The translations under genes were made by a program, and so were the position numbers. The notes beneath the pieces are model-generated. The model was not told where the DNA came from and made no database searches. It was given only the letters and a program-made list of their open reading frames with translations. From assembly GCF_954871325.1 (NCBI RefSeq), contig NC_088775.1, positions 62,349,561 through 62,413,560 on the forward strand: a stretch of 64,000 nucleotides of DNA, read 5' to 3'. This document shows positions 1-11,834 of this stretch, piece after piece; the stretch's first letter is position 1; every line of letters begins with the position of its first letter. This stretch comes from Gordionus sp. m RMFG-2023. Taxonomy: Eukaryota; Nematomorpha; Gordioida; Chordodea; Parachordodidae.

Positions 1-660
1 ACTGACCCAAACATATTAGTGGACTCATCACCTACCATCTAGAATTATAAAATATAGAATATCATATTCCTGATTATAAGCATAATTTATAATGCAAAAA
101 AATATAAATATTGTAAAAAATTTAAAAAGAAATAGCTCATTATATTGAAATAATTGAAAATATAACCTCCATATTTGTATTTACTGACCCAAACATATTA
201 GTGGACTCATCACCTACCATCTAGAATTATTATAAAATATAGAATATCATATTCCTGATTATAATATATAATGCAAAAAATATATATAATGCAAAAATAT
301 AAATATTGCAAAAAATATATATAATGCAAAAAATATAAATATTGCAAAATATATAAATATTGCAAAAAATTTTTGAAATAATTGAAAATATTACCTCCAT
401 ATTTGTATTTACTGACCCAAACATATTAGTGGACTCATCACCTACCATCTAGAATTATAAAATATAGAATATCATATTCCTGATTATAAGCATAATTTAT
501 AATGCAAAAAAATATAAATATTGCAAAAAATTTAAAAGAGAAATAGCTCATTATATTGAAATAATTGAAAATATTACCTCCATATTTGTATTTACTGACC
601 CAAACATATTAGTGGACTCATCACCTAACATCTAGAATTATAAAATATAGAATAAATATA
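1..660. repeat. Tandem repeat, about 183-bp unit
   Basis: The phrase ACTGACCCAAACATATTAGT recurs at 1, 183, 411 and 594, giving units of 182, 228 and 183 bp and a partial fourth. The second unit is longer because a short A-rich motif (TATAATGCAAAAAATA-like) has expanded inside it. The units are nearly identical, so the array is young or kept uniform. It may continue to the left of the window. No coding signal is seen. Confidence 0.9.
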
Positions 661-900
661 TAATGCAAAAAATTATCTAAATATTAATATTACCTGACTA
701 TCGTTTAATCCTAAATCAAAATGGCTTTCCATTGTTGTTAAAAAAATTATAAGCTAGTTTCGTATCGGACATATACTAGTTTCGTTTTTGATTCGTATCG
801 TTAAAAAATAAAAATACACAATTGATAGTACCCATCAAAATAAAAATTGTAAAATCGCTATTTGCTCGTTACTGCCTTTGGTACCAAGCATCATTAACCG
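661..900. other. AT-rich spacer, no gene seen
   Basis: Unique AT-rich sequence between the tandem array and the short 31-bp repeat. It holds a local repeat of TTTCGTATCG / TTCGTTTTTGATTCGTATCG near 757-803. No ORF, RNA gene or transposon end is recognised. Confidence 0.4.
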
Positions 901-990
901 AATAATTGCGACTTTTTTTATGATTGGTTGTGATAATTGCGACTTTTTTTATGATTGGTTGTGATAATTGCGACTTTATACCCATTGGTT
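901..990. repeat. 31-bp tandem repeat, about 2.5 copies
   Basis: Two adjacent near-identical 31-bp units (901-931, 932-962) contain ATAATTGCGACTTTTTTTAT followed by GATTGGTTGT. A third copy breaks off after about 16 bases. It sits directly upstream of the tRNA-like SINE head. Confidence 0.85.
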
Positions 991-1044
991 ATAAAAAAAT
1001 TAAACGTATTTATAATATATATTTGAAAAATCGTGATTTTTGGA

Positions 1045-1140
1045 AAGCCTCTATGACCTAATAAGCAAGAGCTTGGCTTCCTTATCCCATGGTCCCGAGT
1101 TCGAATCCTGGAAATGGTCATGTTTTTTTTCTTAATCTAA
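1045..1140 (+). repeat. tRNA-derived SINE head with T-rich tail
   Basis: The segment carries a pol III A-box-like stretch (TGACCTAATAAGC) and a good B box (GAGTTCGAATCCTGG, 1097-1111), with spacing as in a tRNA gene. The arms do not form a proper cloverleaf, so a working tRNA is unlikely; the best comparison is an Arg-type tRNA head. It is followed by a T run and CTTAATCT, which also follows the tRNA-like head on the minus strand at 54641-54706. That shared tail points to one SINE family. No target duplication was found. Confidence 0.55.
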
Positions 1141-1296
1141 CTTGGTGGTTCCATCCTTGGGGGGGATAATATATAGGAGGCCGGACTCGACCACGTGATT
1201 CCGTATTAATATATTAAATAATAAGAGTTTTATTACATTTTAATAAATTTTGTAGAATATTTCCATACATTCACTCATTAACCATATAAAGTCACA

Positions 1297-3955
1297 ATTA
1301 TTTATAGAACGCCTTTATTTAACGAACGCCTTTATTTAACAGCAATAAATGGTGTCATATAAAGTTATTTTATTTTTTTATTCAACACGCTTGTTTTACA
1401 AATAAATATTAAAAAAAGTTGTTTATTATTTTTTTTAATAAATTTTTTTTACGTATTTTAATAAATATTTTTATATATTTTTTTTTATCTAATGGAAAAA
1501 ATAGTAATTTTAAAATTGATGCTTATTTAATATATTTTTATTTAATAGAAATTAAGATATAATTTAGAACTAAAAGATTTTTCTACTTTAAAACAGTTTG
1601 TGAGTAATTATGAGAAGAATACCTTATCAAATTATTATATTTAAAACATTTATATTCCAATTGTTAAAATTTTTTATAGATGTTGAGGAATTTAACAATA
1701 GGGTCAATTAATGGGATTAATTGAATGTCTTATTTAATCATGAATTAGGTTTTTATTATAATCTTTTGATACTATTAAAAATGTAATATTTCATTATATA
1801 AATTAACCTTCATGCAATTTTGTCATATCATGTTAATAAAGTAAAACAACCTATATATCCTGGTACACCAGACTTGTTATGCTTTTCATATTTATATAGA
1901 TGCATGGCCTAAGCTTAATGTTCTAAGATTTATAAATACAATTTTTTATTTTAATCGTAAGGTGAATGTAATATCAAAATTTACTAAATAATATTTATTC
2001 AGTTTGATATTTTATATATAAAAGTAAAATATTTTTGTTAGCTTATTAAGACATGGTGACAGATTTCTTAATCAAATCCCAAATATGCTATTATTTTTTT
2101 TACATAACATAAAAATAAATTGGCTGAAAGATACTATAAAAATTGCAAGTGACTTGTGAAAAACATGAACATCAATGTCTACAGCTTATTCTTATGTCAT
2201 TGAAAATTTAGGAAAGGCTTCAAATTTTGATCTCTTCAATAAATTGTTTCAAATAATTCTTAATATTATAACTTTGCTAATTATGTTACTCCTAATATTT
2301 CTATTTATAGGATTTTCACAATCTGTTTTATACTTTGTTTAAATCATTCAAACCTAAAAATTTACTTTATTTTAATATTTATTATATTATGTAATTCTTA
2401 TAATATTTTTAATGGTGATCAGGCATTGCAAAAAACTATTCTATGAATCCTTCTATGAATATATCTTAAACAATATAATTTAACATAAAGAATTATTTTT
2501 ATTGTTTTTTTTGTCGAAAATATTGAATGTTTGTTATTTATAACACAAGAATCTATTTTATATTTTTTATTCTATATTTTAGAAATATATTGAAAATATA
2601 TATATAGAAATAAAATTTGTAAGAATACAATAATATATTATAATTCTATATATATATAATTAAAATTATGTATTATAAAATACAATAATATATTATAATT
2701 GTAAATATATATAAAGAAATAAAATTTGATATATTAGAATACAATATAAATTATAAATTGCTTTTTATTAGGTTTTTGAAATCTTGATTGTATTGTTTTC
2801 TGGAAGCTCTATTAGATTGTATTTGGTTCCTATATATTTTTAAATTTAATATAAACATTCTAAATATATAATTATTTGTTTTATTTATGGTTTCCTAAAA
2901 TAATTTTGAAAGATTTTGAAGAGAATATCCAGTGTAGTCTAAAGTTTTGGTTGCTATAATTTTTGTTATATAAAATAAAGGAAAAATGTTTACTATTTGG
3001 TAGCTTAATTTGAGTGCCTAATATATTTTTTGAAATATTTTGAGATGAAGAGAATTCGAATGCTATTTTTATTTTATATAATAAAAATTAAAACACAAAA
3101 TATACTAGCTGGAATAGTTTTTGACTGAGGGCCTAAATTTTTTAGTATATTTTGAAAATGATATTGGGAATATAAGTTTGTTGCTATTTTTTTGTTGAGT
3201 AAAATGTTTACTCTCTGGTATCTTAACTTGAGTGCCTAACATATTTTTTGAAATAATTTGAGATGAAGATAATTTGACTGCTAATGTATTTTAATAAACA
3301 GTAAGCATTTAATTTTTAGTGATACCATATAGTTGAGTGTTTTCTGTATTGGAATGTGGTAGGTTAATCGTTTCAGTCATATTTTGATTAGCTTGGGAAA
3401 AATCTTTTTTTAAAATACATGTATATTATAATATCATTTTCAAAAATTGCTAACTGTGAAATATTTTATAATTTTTAAATAATACTCTTTTTTTGCATTT
3501 TTTTAGGCCTTTTGTGTATTGATCCTCGTTTGTATTTTATGGGCATTTTAATATTTTTCATTATATTCTTATCCCATTCTTGTAAAATTAATGAATTTTT
3601 ATCTGAAATTAATACTTTTTGAGAAGAATAATGAGCTGATGATTATTCTTCTCATAATTACTCACAACCTGTTTTAAAGTAGAAAAATCTTTTAGTTCTA
3701 AATTATATCTTAATTCCTATTAAATAAAAATATATTAAATAAGCATCAATTTTAAAATTACCATTTTTTCCATTAGATAAAAAAAATACGTAAAAAAATT
3801 TATTAAAAAAAATACGTAAAAAAAAATTTATTAAAAAAAATAATAAACAACTTTTTTTTAATATTTGTTTGTAAAACAAGCGTGTTGAATAAAAAAATAA
3901 AATAACTTTATATGACACCATTTATTGCTGTTAAATAATAAAGGCGTTCTTATTT
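1297..3955. mobile_element. Foldback element with about 300-bp terminal inverted repeats
   Basis: The left arm (about 1297-1620) and right arm (about 3646-3955) are reverse complements over some 300 bp, from GAACGCCTTTA...CAGCAATAAATGG inwards to TTAAAACAG/CTGTTTTAA and the GAGTAATTATGAGAAGAAT segment. In the left arm a 17-bp piece with GAACGCCTTTATTTAAC is doubled. The core (1640-3600) has no recognisable gene. It holds a duplicated block (about 2970-3065 and 3190-3282, both with TTGAGTGCCTAA) and AT repeats near 2560-2750. Best read as a non-autonomous DNA transposon of unknown superfamily; the exact ends and target duplication are not resolved. Confidence 0.75.
3620..3652. repeat. Perfect 12-bp hairpin in foldback arm
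   Basis: GAGAAGAATAAT and its exact reverse complement flank a 9-base loop just inside the right arm of the 1297-3955 element. The left arm has only one half of it (GAGAAGAAT near 1610), so the hairpin arose in the right copy. Confidence 0.8.
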
Positions 3956-4146
3956 ATATGAAAGGTTTTTATATGAAAGTTATACCAACCCTCAATGATT
4001 GCACTAATAAAAAAAATAAGTTTAAAGACTCACGAGGAAAATAAAAATTATTTATAAATTAAATTATAAATCATAATTATTGAAATAAAATATTATATTT
4101 TATAAAATATAAATCATAATTTTTGCAAATAAATATATTTATATTA

Positions 4147-4275
4147 AGGGAAAATTCGGGAAATTTCCCGGGAAAATATGAATGTTCCCGGGGAATATTC
4201 CCGGAAAATATGAATGTTCCCGGGGAATATTCCCGGGAAATACCCGTTATTTCCCGGGAAATTTCCCTACCTTTA
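4147..4275. repeat. Palindromic TTCCCGGGAA repeat cluster
   Basis: A GC-rich island in AT-rich DNA built of short palindromes: AAATTTCCCGGGAAA, GTTCCCGGGGAATATTCCCGG (twice, about 40 bp apart) and AAATACCCG. It ends in CCTTTACATCTCTAG, which reads as a hAT-type right terminus (reverse complement CTAGAGATGTAAAGG). It may be the terminal part of a decayed hAT MITE; no left end was found. Confidence 0.55.
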
Positions 4276-4435
4276 CATCTCTAGCTGTGATTCATATATT
4301 TACCTTTATTTTTCTGATTTATCTATCATAAAATAAAGTTGAAATCATATTTAAAAAGTTCTAATAGGTAAAGGGAGGAAGGGTGTTTGATTTTTGGAAC
4401 ATACTAACATGACATTAATATTCTACATTATTTTT

Positions 4436-4545
4436 AACTAGATAGTTCGTCAAGAATAACGGGCTTTCAGAGTATTTTCCTTATTCGTTGATGGATAAAT
4501 AATAAATTTCTATTTGATGATGGGAATCAGAAATTGCCCAGCACG
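4436..4545. mobile_element. Partial copy of the GTCAAGAAT inverted-repeat element
   Basis: TAGTTCGTCAAGAATAACGGG followed by ATGATGGGAATCAGAAATT matches the terminal arms of the element at 6370-7985 (TAGTCCGTCAAGAATAAC at its left end, its reverse complement near 7960 at its right end). Only about 110 bp is recognisable, so it is a fragment or a solo end. Confidence 0.5.
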
Positions 4546-4754
4546 AATAGTTAAAAAAAATTATTATAGGTCTGGCATATGTTTATAACAGAGTCTGGCC
4601 TGCTGGTCTCTGATTTGTTTTAATTACAAAAATAATAAATTGTAAGTTTAATTTTTAGTAGGCCTCAGATTTATTTTATTTACAAAAGTATAAATTGTAA
4701 TTACAATTTATATTGCTCTCATAAGTAAAGTTAAGATATCATCAATCATTCCTT

Positions 4755-6366
4755 TTTTACAAGACCTTTTATCAAATTCTAACAATGAATTTCATTCAAA
4801 CTTTATGAAACACCTGTTCCTATAATAGTTCTCTTGCGTTTGCATAGATGGGTGCACAGATTTCTAATAGTTTAAACCGGGTCCATATTGTTTTAGAGTT
4901 AATGGACAAATTTATCAAAGGACATCTCATTTATATCCTTCCACTGGGATGCCTCCCAAGTTTGCACAATTATATGTCCTTAAAACAACAAAGGCGGCTA
5001 TTGATGGCTGGTTACATATGAAAGATTCAGATTGCAATGAGGATCTCTTGAAATATTAGATATTTAAATAAGACAGAATCACCCATTAGCTTGAAAACGT
5101 TGGGAGAAATTGAGAAAGAAGAAAAAAATAGAGCGATTTGAGAAAATCGTCTAAATCAAATAATCAATATGATTTTTTGTGCAGATTGCACAAGTGACAA
5201 GCGAAGATACAACATCCCTAATATAGATGAAGTTGCTATGATTTTTACAAGTGATGATGGTGAACCCCCGTTTAAACGGGATATCAAAGTCTATCGTCGA
5301 GGTAATGGTAGTAATCTCATAAATATAAATATATTACATCCTAATCTTGATCCAATGGTATATCCTCTATTATTTCCTTTAGGTGACCTGGTTGGAACCC
5401 AGATTAAGGCGTAGAAGAGCAAATATCTCACTACCACAGTTTTAAATGTTTAGATTAACAATTCGTGAAAAATTCAGCCCAATCCTTTTGCTGGGAAATT
5501 ATCCCAACAATATATTGTTGATTCCTATTTACAGGTCGAGGCAAATAATTTACATTTTATTAGACAAAATCAGCCAAAATTATGAGTAGATGAATATCAG
5601 GATTAATGGACTGGAAACAAGTTCAAAAATATAATTCCCAGTAAAACAATAATATTACCATCATCTTTTAAAGGTTCTCAAAGAAATATGCAAGAAATTT
5701 ATCATGATGCAATGGCCATTGTTCTCAAATTTGGTTAACCTGATTTGTTTATTACTTTTACATGTAATCCTAATTGGCGTGAAATTAAGGAAAATATATT
5801 TCCCGGGCAAATTCCTTCAGATAGACCTGATTTAATGGCCCGTGTTTTTAAATTAAAATTAAATGAATTATTGTTCGATATAAATAAAAAAATTTATTTG
5901 GTAAATCTATGGCTTTTATTTATACAATCGAATTCCAAAGTGCCGAAATGCCAGATAAAATTCTCGAACCTAAACTTTTTCAGATTGTTACTCATATTAT
6001 GACACATGGGTGGGATATTTAACCCCAAATCGCCATGTTCCAAAAAATTTCCCAAGGATTTTCAATCGGAAACAAGACCAAATAGATGGGTTTTCATACT
6101 ATAAAAGGATAATAGTATAAATATTCTTTCGGTAAACCTATGGATAATCATTATGCTATTCCATATAATAGATATCTAATGTTAAAATTTAATTCAAATT
6201 AACGTATAAATTTGTACATCTATTAAATCGGTAAAATATATTTTTAAGTATATTTATAAGGGCTGTGACTGTAGTAATGGTGATATTAATGTTGCTTCAA
6301 AATAAATATTCATGATTTAAATGCGCGATATGTGAGTGCGTATGAATATCGATGTGGAGATTATTA
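4755..6366 (+). pseudogene. Helitron replicase relic (Helitron-like N-terminal domain)
   Basis: Scattered frames on the plus strand match the N-terminal part of Helitron Rep-helicases, the rolling-circle transposon enzymes. Recognisable pieces in order: YNSSLAFA.MGAQI (4835-4870), a VNGQI...LYPSTGMPPKFAQLY block (4900-4980), EVAMIFTSDDGEPPFKRDI (5230-5285), LHPNLDPMVYPLLFPLGDL (5335-5390), the conserved MFITFTCNPNWREI...RPDLMARVFKLKL block (5745-5860), then a PMDNHYAIPYNRYL-like piece near 6140 and LNARYVSAYEYR near 6320. The frame is broken many times. The HUH nickase and helicase parts are absent: the match stops at 6366 where another element begins. Clearly dead. Confidence 0.88.
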
Positions 6367-6369
6367 GAA

Positions 6370-7985
6370 AACTAGCTGATAGTCCGTCAAGAATAACTGG
6401 GAAATTAGAATTTTCTCCTTTATTTAATGATGTAGTGATGCACCGACGGTCCAGTCCAGTTCGATCTCATCTTATTATTGGGTCCGACGGGACAGTCCAG
6501 TTCGACAACACGGTCCGATGGTTCGGTTCAACCAAAGACCGATTAAAAAAGATAAAAGTTTACTATGAATATGATTATTTTAATGCCTAACACTTTATAA
6601 TATCTCATTCATCGTTTACTTTTTTTATTCTTCCGTTTCATTCATTTGTCAAGTAATTTAATTTATTAGAGATGGAAACTGAAATCATTGAAGATGATAA
6701 TATCATTGATCTCCACCTTCAGCCTAGGAATAACTGTTGATTTAGAAAATATTATTAGTAGTGCAAATGAAAAAAATCAATCAAAATCAAATTTGAAAAT
6801 ATGTTAAAGAATTATATAAATTTTTTGAAAAGATAATTCTGGGAAAACATGTAAAATATGTCTCCAGATATTCCCAATTCTTCAAGCACAAGTAAATTAT
6901 GCATATTTATCAAATTGAGAGCTAATAATTTTAAATATAAATATCAAATAAACCTACTTTTGGTTATGATTAGCGCTAGAAACAATAAAAACTCATGATT
7001 AACGAAATATTGTATTGGAATTGGATGGGTAAAAAATGACATAATTTTTTATTTTTTAGACGATATGAATATTTATTTATAAACATTCAAAAACAAAAGC
7101 TTAATAAATATGCTAATCAAATTGATTTAAATTATATTCAATAAATTTGTATTGGTTTAATCTTTTTGTATAAATAATATAATAAATATGGTTTGATGAT
7201 ATAATTAAAATATTGGTAATTTAACACATTTCATTTTAATAAATTTCATGCAGAATAAAACTTTTATAGCTTAACAAAAAAAAACATTTTTTTAGAGGGC
7301 AGACCGTACCTGACCACGGTCTGGTCTCATGACTTAATGGTCCATTATTCCGGTCTCATTTTAAAAAAATGACCGGACCGGGCGAGACCGGACCGTTGTA
7401 AACACTACCATGATATATGAATAATAAATTTTACCTTTATTTGATGGAGTCAAAAATTTTCCTATCTTATGATATGTGAATCAGAAATTTATATTTATTT
7501 AGATTTAAGGTTATTCTAAAATTTTCCATTATTTTTGATAAAATATGTTTATGAAGTATATATTTAGTAATTTCAATTTATGTGTACAATAAAAAATCTT
7601 TTAAAATAAATTTTTATTCATTTGTATTTGTAATTTATAATCTAAATATATTCTTGATAGAAAAGTTTTGTAGGGAATCGAAATTAAGTTATGGCAAAAC
7701 TCATCTAGCAAGAATGTATTTTTTTAGATTATAAATTACAAATAGAAATGAATAAAAATTTAGTTTAAAAGATTTTTTATTGTGCACATATATTAAAATT
7801 ACAAAATATATACTTCATTAACATATTTAAAAATATATTGGTGAATTTAAGAATAACCTCTTATCTATATATATAAATTTTAGAATAAAACCTCATAAGA
7901 TATGAAAATTTCTGATTCATCCATCATTGAATAAAGAAGAAAATTCTGATTCCCCATCATTCTTGACGATCTATTAGCTATTAAT
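6370..7985. mobile_element. Inverted-repeat element inserted in the Helitron relic, itself hit by 6433-7407
   Basis: The left end CTGATAGTCCGTCAAGAATA (about 6374) is matched by the right end, whose reverse complement reads AATAGATCGTCAAGAATGAT. Without the nested insert the element is about 640 bp and folds back around 7680: blocks near 7560-7660 (TTTTAAAATAAATTTTTATT...TTTATAATCTAAA) reappear inverted near 7725-7790. The arms are about 300 bp. There is no coding capacity, so it is non-autonomous. It begins exactly where the Helitron match ends, so it probably inserted there or marks a later deletion. Confidence 0.7.
6433..7407. mobile_element. Non-autonomous hAT-type element, nested (975 bp)
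   Basis: The left end TAGTGATGCACCGACGGTCC and the right end (reverse complement TAGTGTTTACAACGGTCCGG) form imperfect hAT-like inverted repeats with GC-rich subterminal blocks (GGTCCAGTCC, GACCGGACCG). Flanking 8-mers TAATGATG and CCATGATA agree at 5 of 8 positions. Outside it, the host element resumes in register. The inside is AT-rich with no transposase; the 84-codon frame at 6336-6590 crosses the boundary and is not a real gene. Confidence 0.7.
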
Positions 7986-8034
7986 AAAAAATATATATAT
8001 ATATTTAAAGCGTAATAACTATTGGCCCAGTAAT

Positions 8035-8936
8035 GGTCCCGATCTAGGATTTTGTACAAATATTAAGATATATAATGTCTATTTGTTAAAAAATTTTGAA
8101 AGAAAAAAAAGGCAAATTTTTATTTTATAACCATTTCCGGTTTTTGGTAATAAAATTATTTTTAATATAATAAATTTTATATCATATTAAAGGGCTATTC
8201 TAGAGTTATTTAATAAAATTTAAATTATACCTTTGGCTTAATTACTTTTTGAGATATTTAAAATTAAATATGGTGTATTTTGAACTTTTCGCGTTTCTAA
8301 AGATGGCCATATCTCATGAAGTAAGCTGAGTTAAGAATTAAAATTTTATATTATTGCTAGTTAGTGTATATACTACCATCATGCAAATTTTAAAAAAAAT
8401 CGCAGAGGGTCGGGTTGAATCTTCAGTTGATTTGATATGGAATACAACATATAATGAAATTTTCTGTAAAATTTTGTTATATGTAAAAATTTAATTAAAA
8501 TAATTATTCTTAACATAGAATAAGATATAATGAGTGATCATAAAAAATTGGAAATTGGGGAGGGAAAGGGGCAAATTTATTTTCTTACCGAATGGGTTGA
8601 ATTAATTTACAATTGAACACAAAACATTGATAAAATTTTCAGAATAATGCTTTCAGTCGCTTATTAATCAGAAATATGGTTAAAATATTGTTAATTATAT
8701 TTTTCCATTTCTGCTGGCTTATAGTGGTTAGACACTAATAGAACACAAAATATTGGCGAAATTTCGAATTAATATTTCCAATTGTTCAGCTAACTTTAAC
8801 AGAGATGATATAAAGATAACTATTGAAAAATCAATATTATATAAAATTTGTTAAGGAACCGGCCGAAGGCCGTAGAAAATAGGGGTTGGGGACATAGCCC
8901 CCCCTACCCTTCATTGATAAATCCTGACTACGCCAC
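8035..8936. mobile_element. Possible hAT-type element; right end clear, left end doubtful
   Basis: The right end (CCTGACTACGCCACTA, ending 8936) is a typical hAT terminus; the same TAGTGGCGTAG core ends the element at 15272. A GC-rich block lies just inside it (GGCCGAAGGCC, CCCCCCCTACCC). A candidate left end is CAGTAATGGTCCC near 8035, but flanking 8-mers do not match. No transposase is seen. Confidence 0.4.
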
Positions 8937-11834
8937 TATCTTATGAAATCTTAAATATGTTCATTAAGTAATAAGCTGTAACTCTTAATAAAGGGCAGAA
9001 AATTTTTAATTATATTTTTTATCACAATAAAAAGTATATTCTAACTGGATTAAATTGTAAAGATATTCATTTAAGCAAGTAGCAAAACAATAGATCTATA
9101 ATACTTGCTCTTAAATATTTTTATTCATTATATAAGTAAATAATATAATAATACAGTGCATCAATGATTAACTTTTATTTAATTTAATATTTGATAGGCA
9201 TGAAAAAAATTTACTTAAAAATTACGATAATAATAAATACTGGTTTGGGTATTAAGTCCATAGCTAAATTGCCACCAGTCACTTCATATTTTGCCACATC
9301 AAATTTCATTTTAGACGATTGGTAATTTATAGTATTAATGTTATTGGTCATATAAAGAGTTCAAAACGCGACGTTTTCAAGTAATTCGGCAAATAATCGT
9401 TAAAATTTTTTGATCTCATGATCAATTTTCATTTAATAGTACCTGTGCCAATTGTTGTATTTGAATTTATAAAATACCATGAGATAGTCTAACCTCTTAC
9501 CTAAAGTTATACATTAATAAATATAACTAATATTATTTATATTTTTCTCAAGATTGATTCTAATAAAAGTAAATTTTTGCCCCAACAAGCCCCAAACCCG
9601 GGGATTGTATATTCGAATGGTTTATTAAGTCTCCTTTAGGGTATTTATTTTTATTCCATGATATAATATGCAATTTGCATATAAAGAATTTTCATAAAAT
9701 GACAAAATATGACATCTTTTGAATTTCAAGGAATGTGTGAAATTTTTAATAACTTTTTAATATTTTTTTTCTAATTCTATTGCATTATCATATATAATTG
9801 ATTTAAATCTATAATATTAGCTAATAAAAACTTATTTTATAATAAAGTTCAATTCGCCGGTTAAGTCAGAGATTGATTGGAATTAGTAGTAATTTGTCTT
9901 TATTTGACGTATTTATCAAGAATGAAATAAAATGAACAAATTTGATTTATATTTCGGAATATTGAACAAGAATAAATCCTATAGAATAAATTGTGTGTGA
10001 TTGTATTGCATAATTAAGGAGGAATATTGAACAAGATGTTGTCTTCTTATTTGATAATATGGTTATACAAAAGGAAACAAGTGGTCTTTTTATTTGATAA
10101 TATAGTTATACAAAAGAAAATAAGTGGTATTCTAAATAAAAATATATATCAATATATATATGTTTTATCGCCTTGAGATGTATTTATATACATGTTAATT
10201 TCATTGAATAAAAAGATAATATAAGAAGTATACAATGAATTACAACAATTTAAGCGAACATGCAACAATTATATATATATATTATAATATATAATATTTT
10301 TAATCATAATTTAATTAATACGATTAGCCCATATTCTTCTAGACCAATTTACTAATATGATTTAAACCTTCATATTTTTATACATGATTATTATGAAACT
10401 TTCTGAAATGGAAAAGAGTGTTTTAAATTTCACATAATGTCAAATTTATTATTTTTAAATTCTTAATATTTTTATGGCGCTTAATATTATGTTGTAAGGA
10501 CATTAAAAAACAATCTATCAAAAAATAATTTAGATAACTGAGGGGAATAAAATTTTGTTTTGCCTCAAATATACACATTATAGAATGATTACATTATCAA
10601 ATTTGATTTCTAAACACTTCTTGTTTGAAAATAAAATCCGCTGAACTGACAAGCCCCTTGCGCCGACTAGCCCTGGTCTCTCCTATTTACTTTATTCCCC
10701 GTTTCACTATGACAACTTTATGTTTATTTTACTTTGATATTAAGGATTCCAAATTTTTATTATTTGAATTATATTATAAAGATAACGGCCAATAGAAGAA
10801 GGTATGGGATTTCTTGTTATTGGAATTTCTTGACATTTTTCGCAGTTATTTTATTTCCAAAATATAAATTTTCATATAAAAATTATCGCTAATAATTTTG
10901 AAGCACGAAGATAACATTAATAGCAATCATATATAATCGCAATTTTAATCAAAGTTATTTTCAAACATTAATTTTCATAGAAATTGACTATCAATGTTTT
11001 TAAAGTGAAAAATTAATATTATAAAAATTATAATCAATTTAACCCAAACATTTTTAAACAACGATTTTCAAATAAAATAATGGGTCACCAATGTTTTTGA
11101 GTTATAGAATATGCGTTGAAATCTTCAAAATTGTTAAATAGAAGCGCTTATAATTGTTACGGAATTGATTACATTATAAACACGTTTTAAAGGGAGCAGA
11201 AAACGTGATCATAGTATCATATTTTATAAATAAATCTTATAAGAGAATAAATCTCTTTAAGTTCATTTATTTATAAACTGATATTTACCGTGTACAATCG
11301 ATTTGCCCTTCTCTTAAGGGGAAGCTAAGTAATTTTTAATAATATATTCTTGTTCAATATTCATATCTAAACTTATATTATTTTGATCTATTATCATTTT
11401 TATAGAATTTTGTCTTTAGTCGCAAAGATAGCAAAAGACTCGACAGGAAACAAGAACAATTCCACAATAGTAGTAATTTAATCATCAGATTACATGAATT
11501 AAGCTCTGAGATGTGAAGTCATTCAATTCAACAACCTACCTATAATGTTAAATATTGTTAAAGAACTTTATAAAAAATATTTATCAAAAAATGGTCCAAA
11601 TTACAATTTTTGAATTATAAAAACTGTGCTTTGATATATGTTTATGTCTAAAACTTTAAATCTCTAACTAACTAAAGCACGTCAATGAATAACAAAAATT
11701 ATTTTTGAGGACCATTTATCTGTTTGGCTCAATGTTTTTATTTAAAAAATTTTTTACTTTAAATTTTTTATTTAAAATTTTTTGTTTTAATATTTAAAAA
11801 AAAATATTTTTTTAAATTTAATTCTTTGTTTTGC
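8937..11834. other. AT-rich intergenic DNA, no gene recognised
   Basis: Nearly 3 kb with no recognised coding sequence or RNA gene. The only structure noticed is a short direct repeat near 10046-10131 (two about 43-bp units with TTATTTGATAATATGGTTAT and TATACAAAAG) and an AGGAATATTGAACAAG phrase at 9955 and 10020. The rest looks unique. Confidence 0.5.

Noticed and set aside
1-660. CRISPR-like array
   Set aside because: Units are long (about 183 bp), contiguous and without spacers, in a eukaryotic setting.
1045-1120. Functional tRNA gene
   Set aside because: A and B boxes are present but the stems do not pair well, and the position and tail are those of a SINE.
3703-3921. 72-codon minus-strand ORF of the foldback arm
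   Set aside because: Low-complexity Phe/Leu-rich translation of A/T runs; the matching left arm does not keep the frame.
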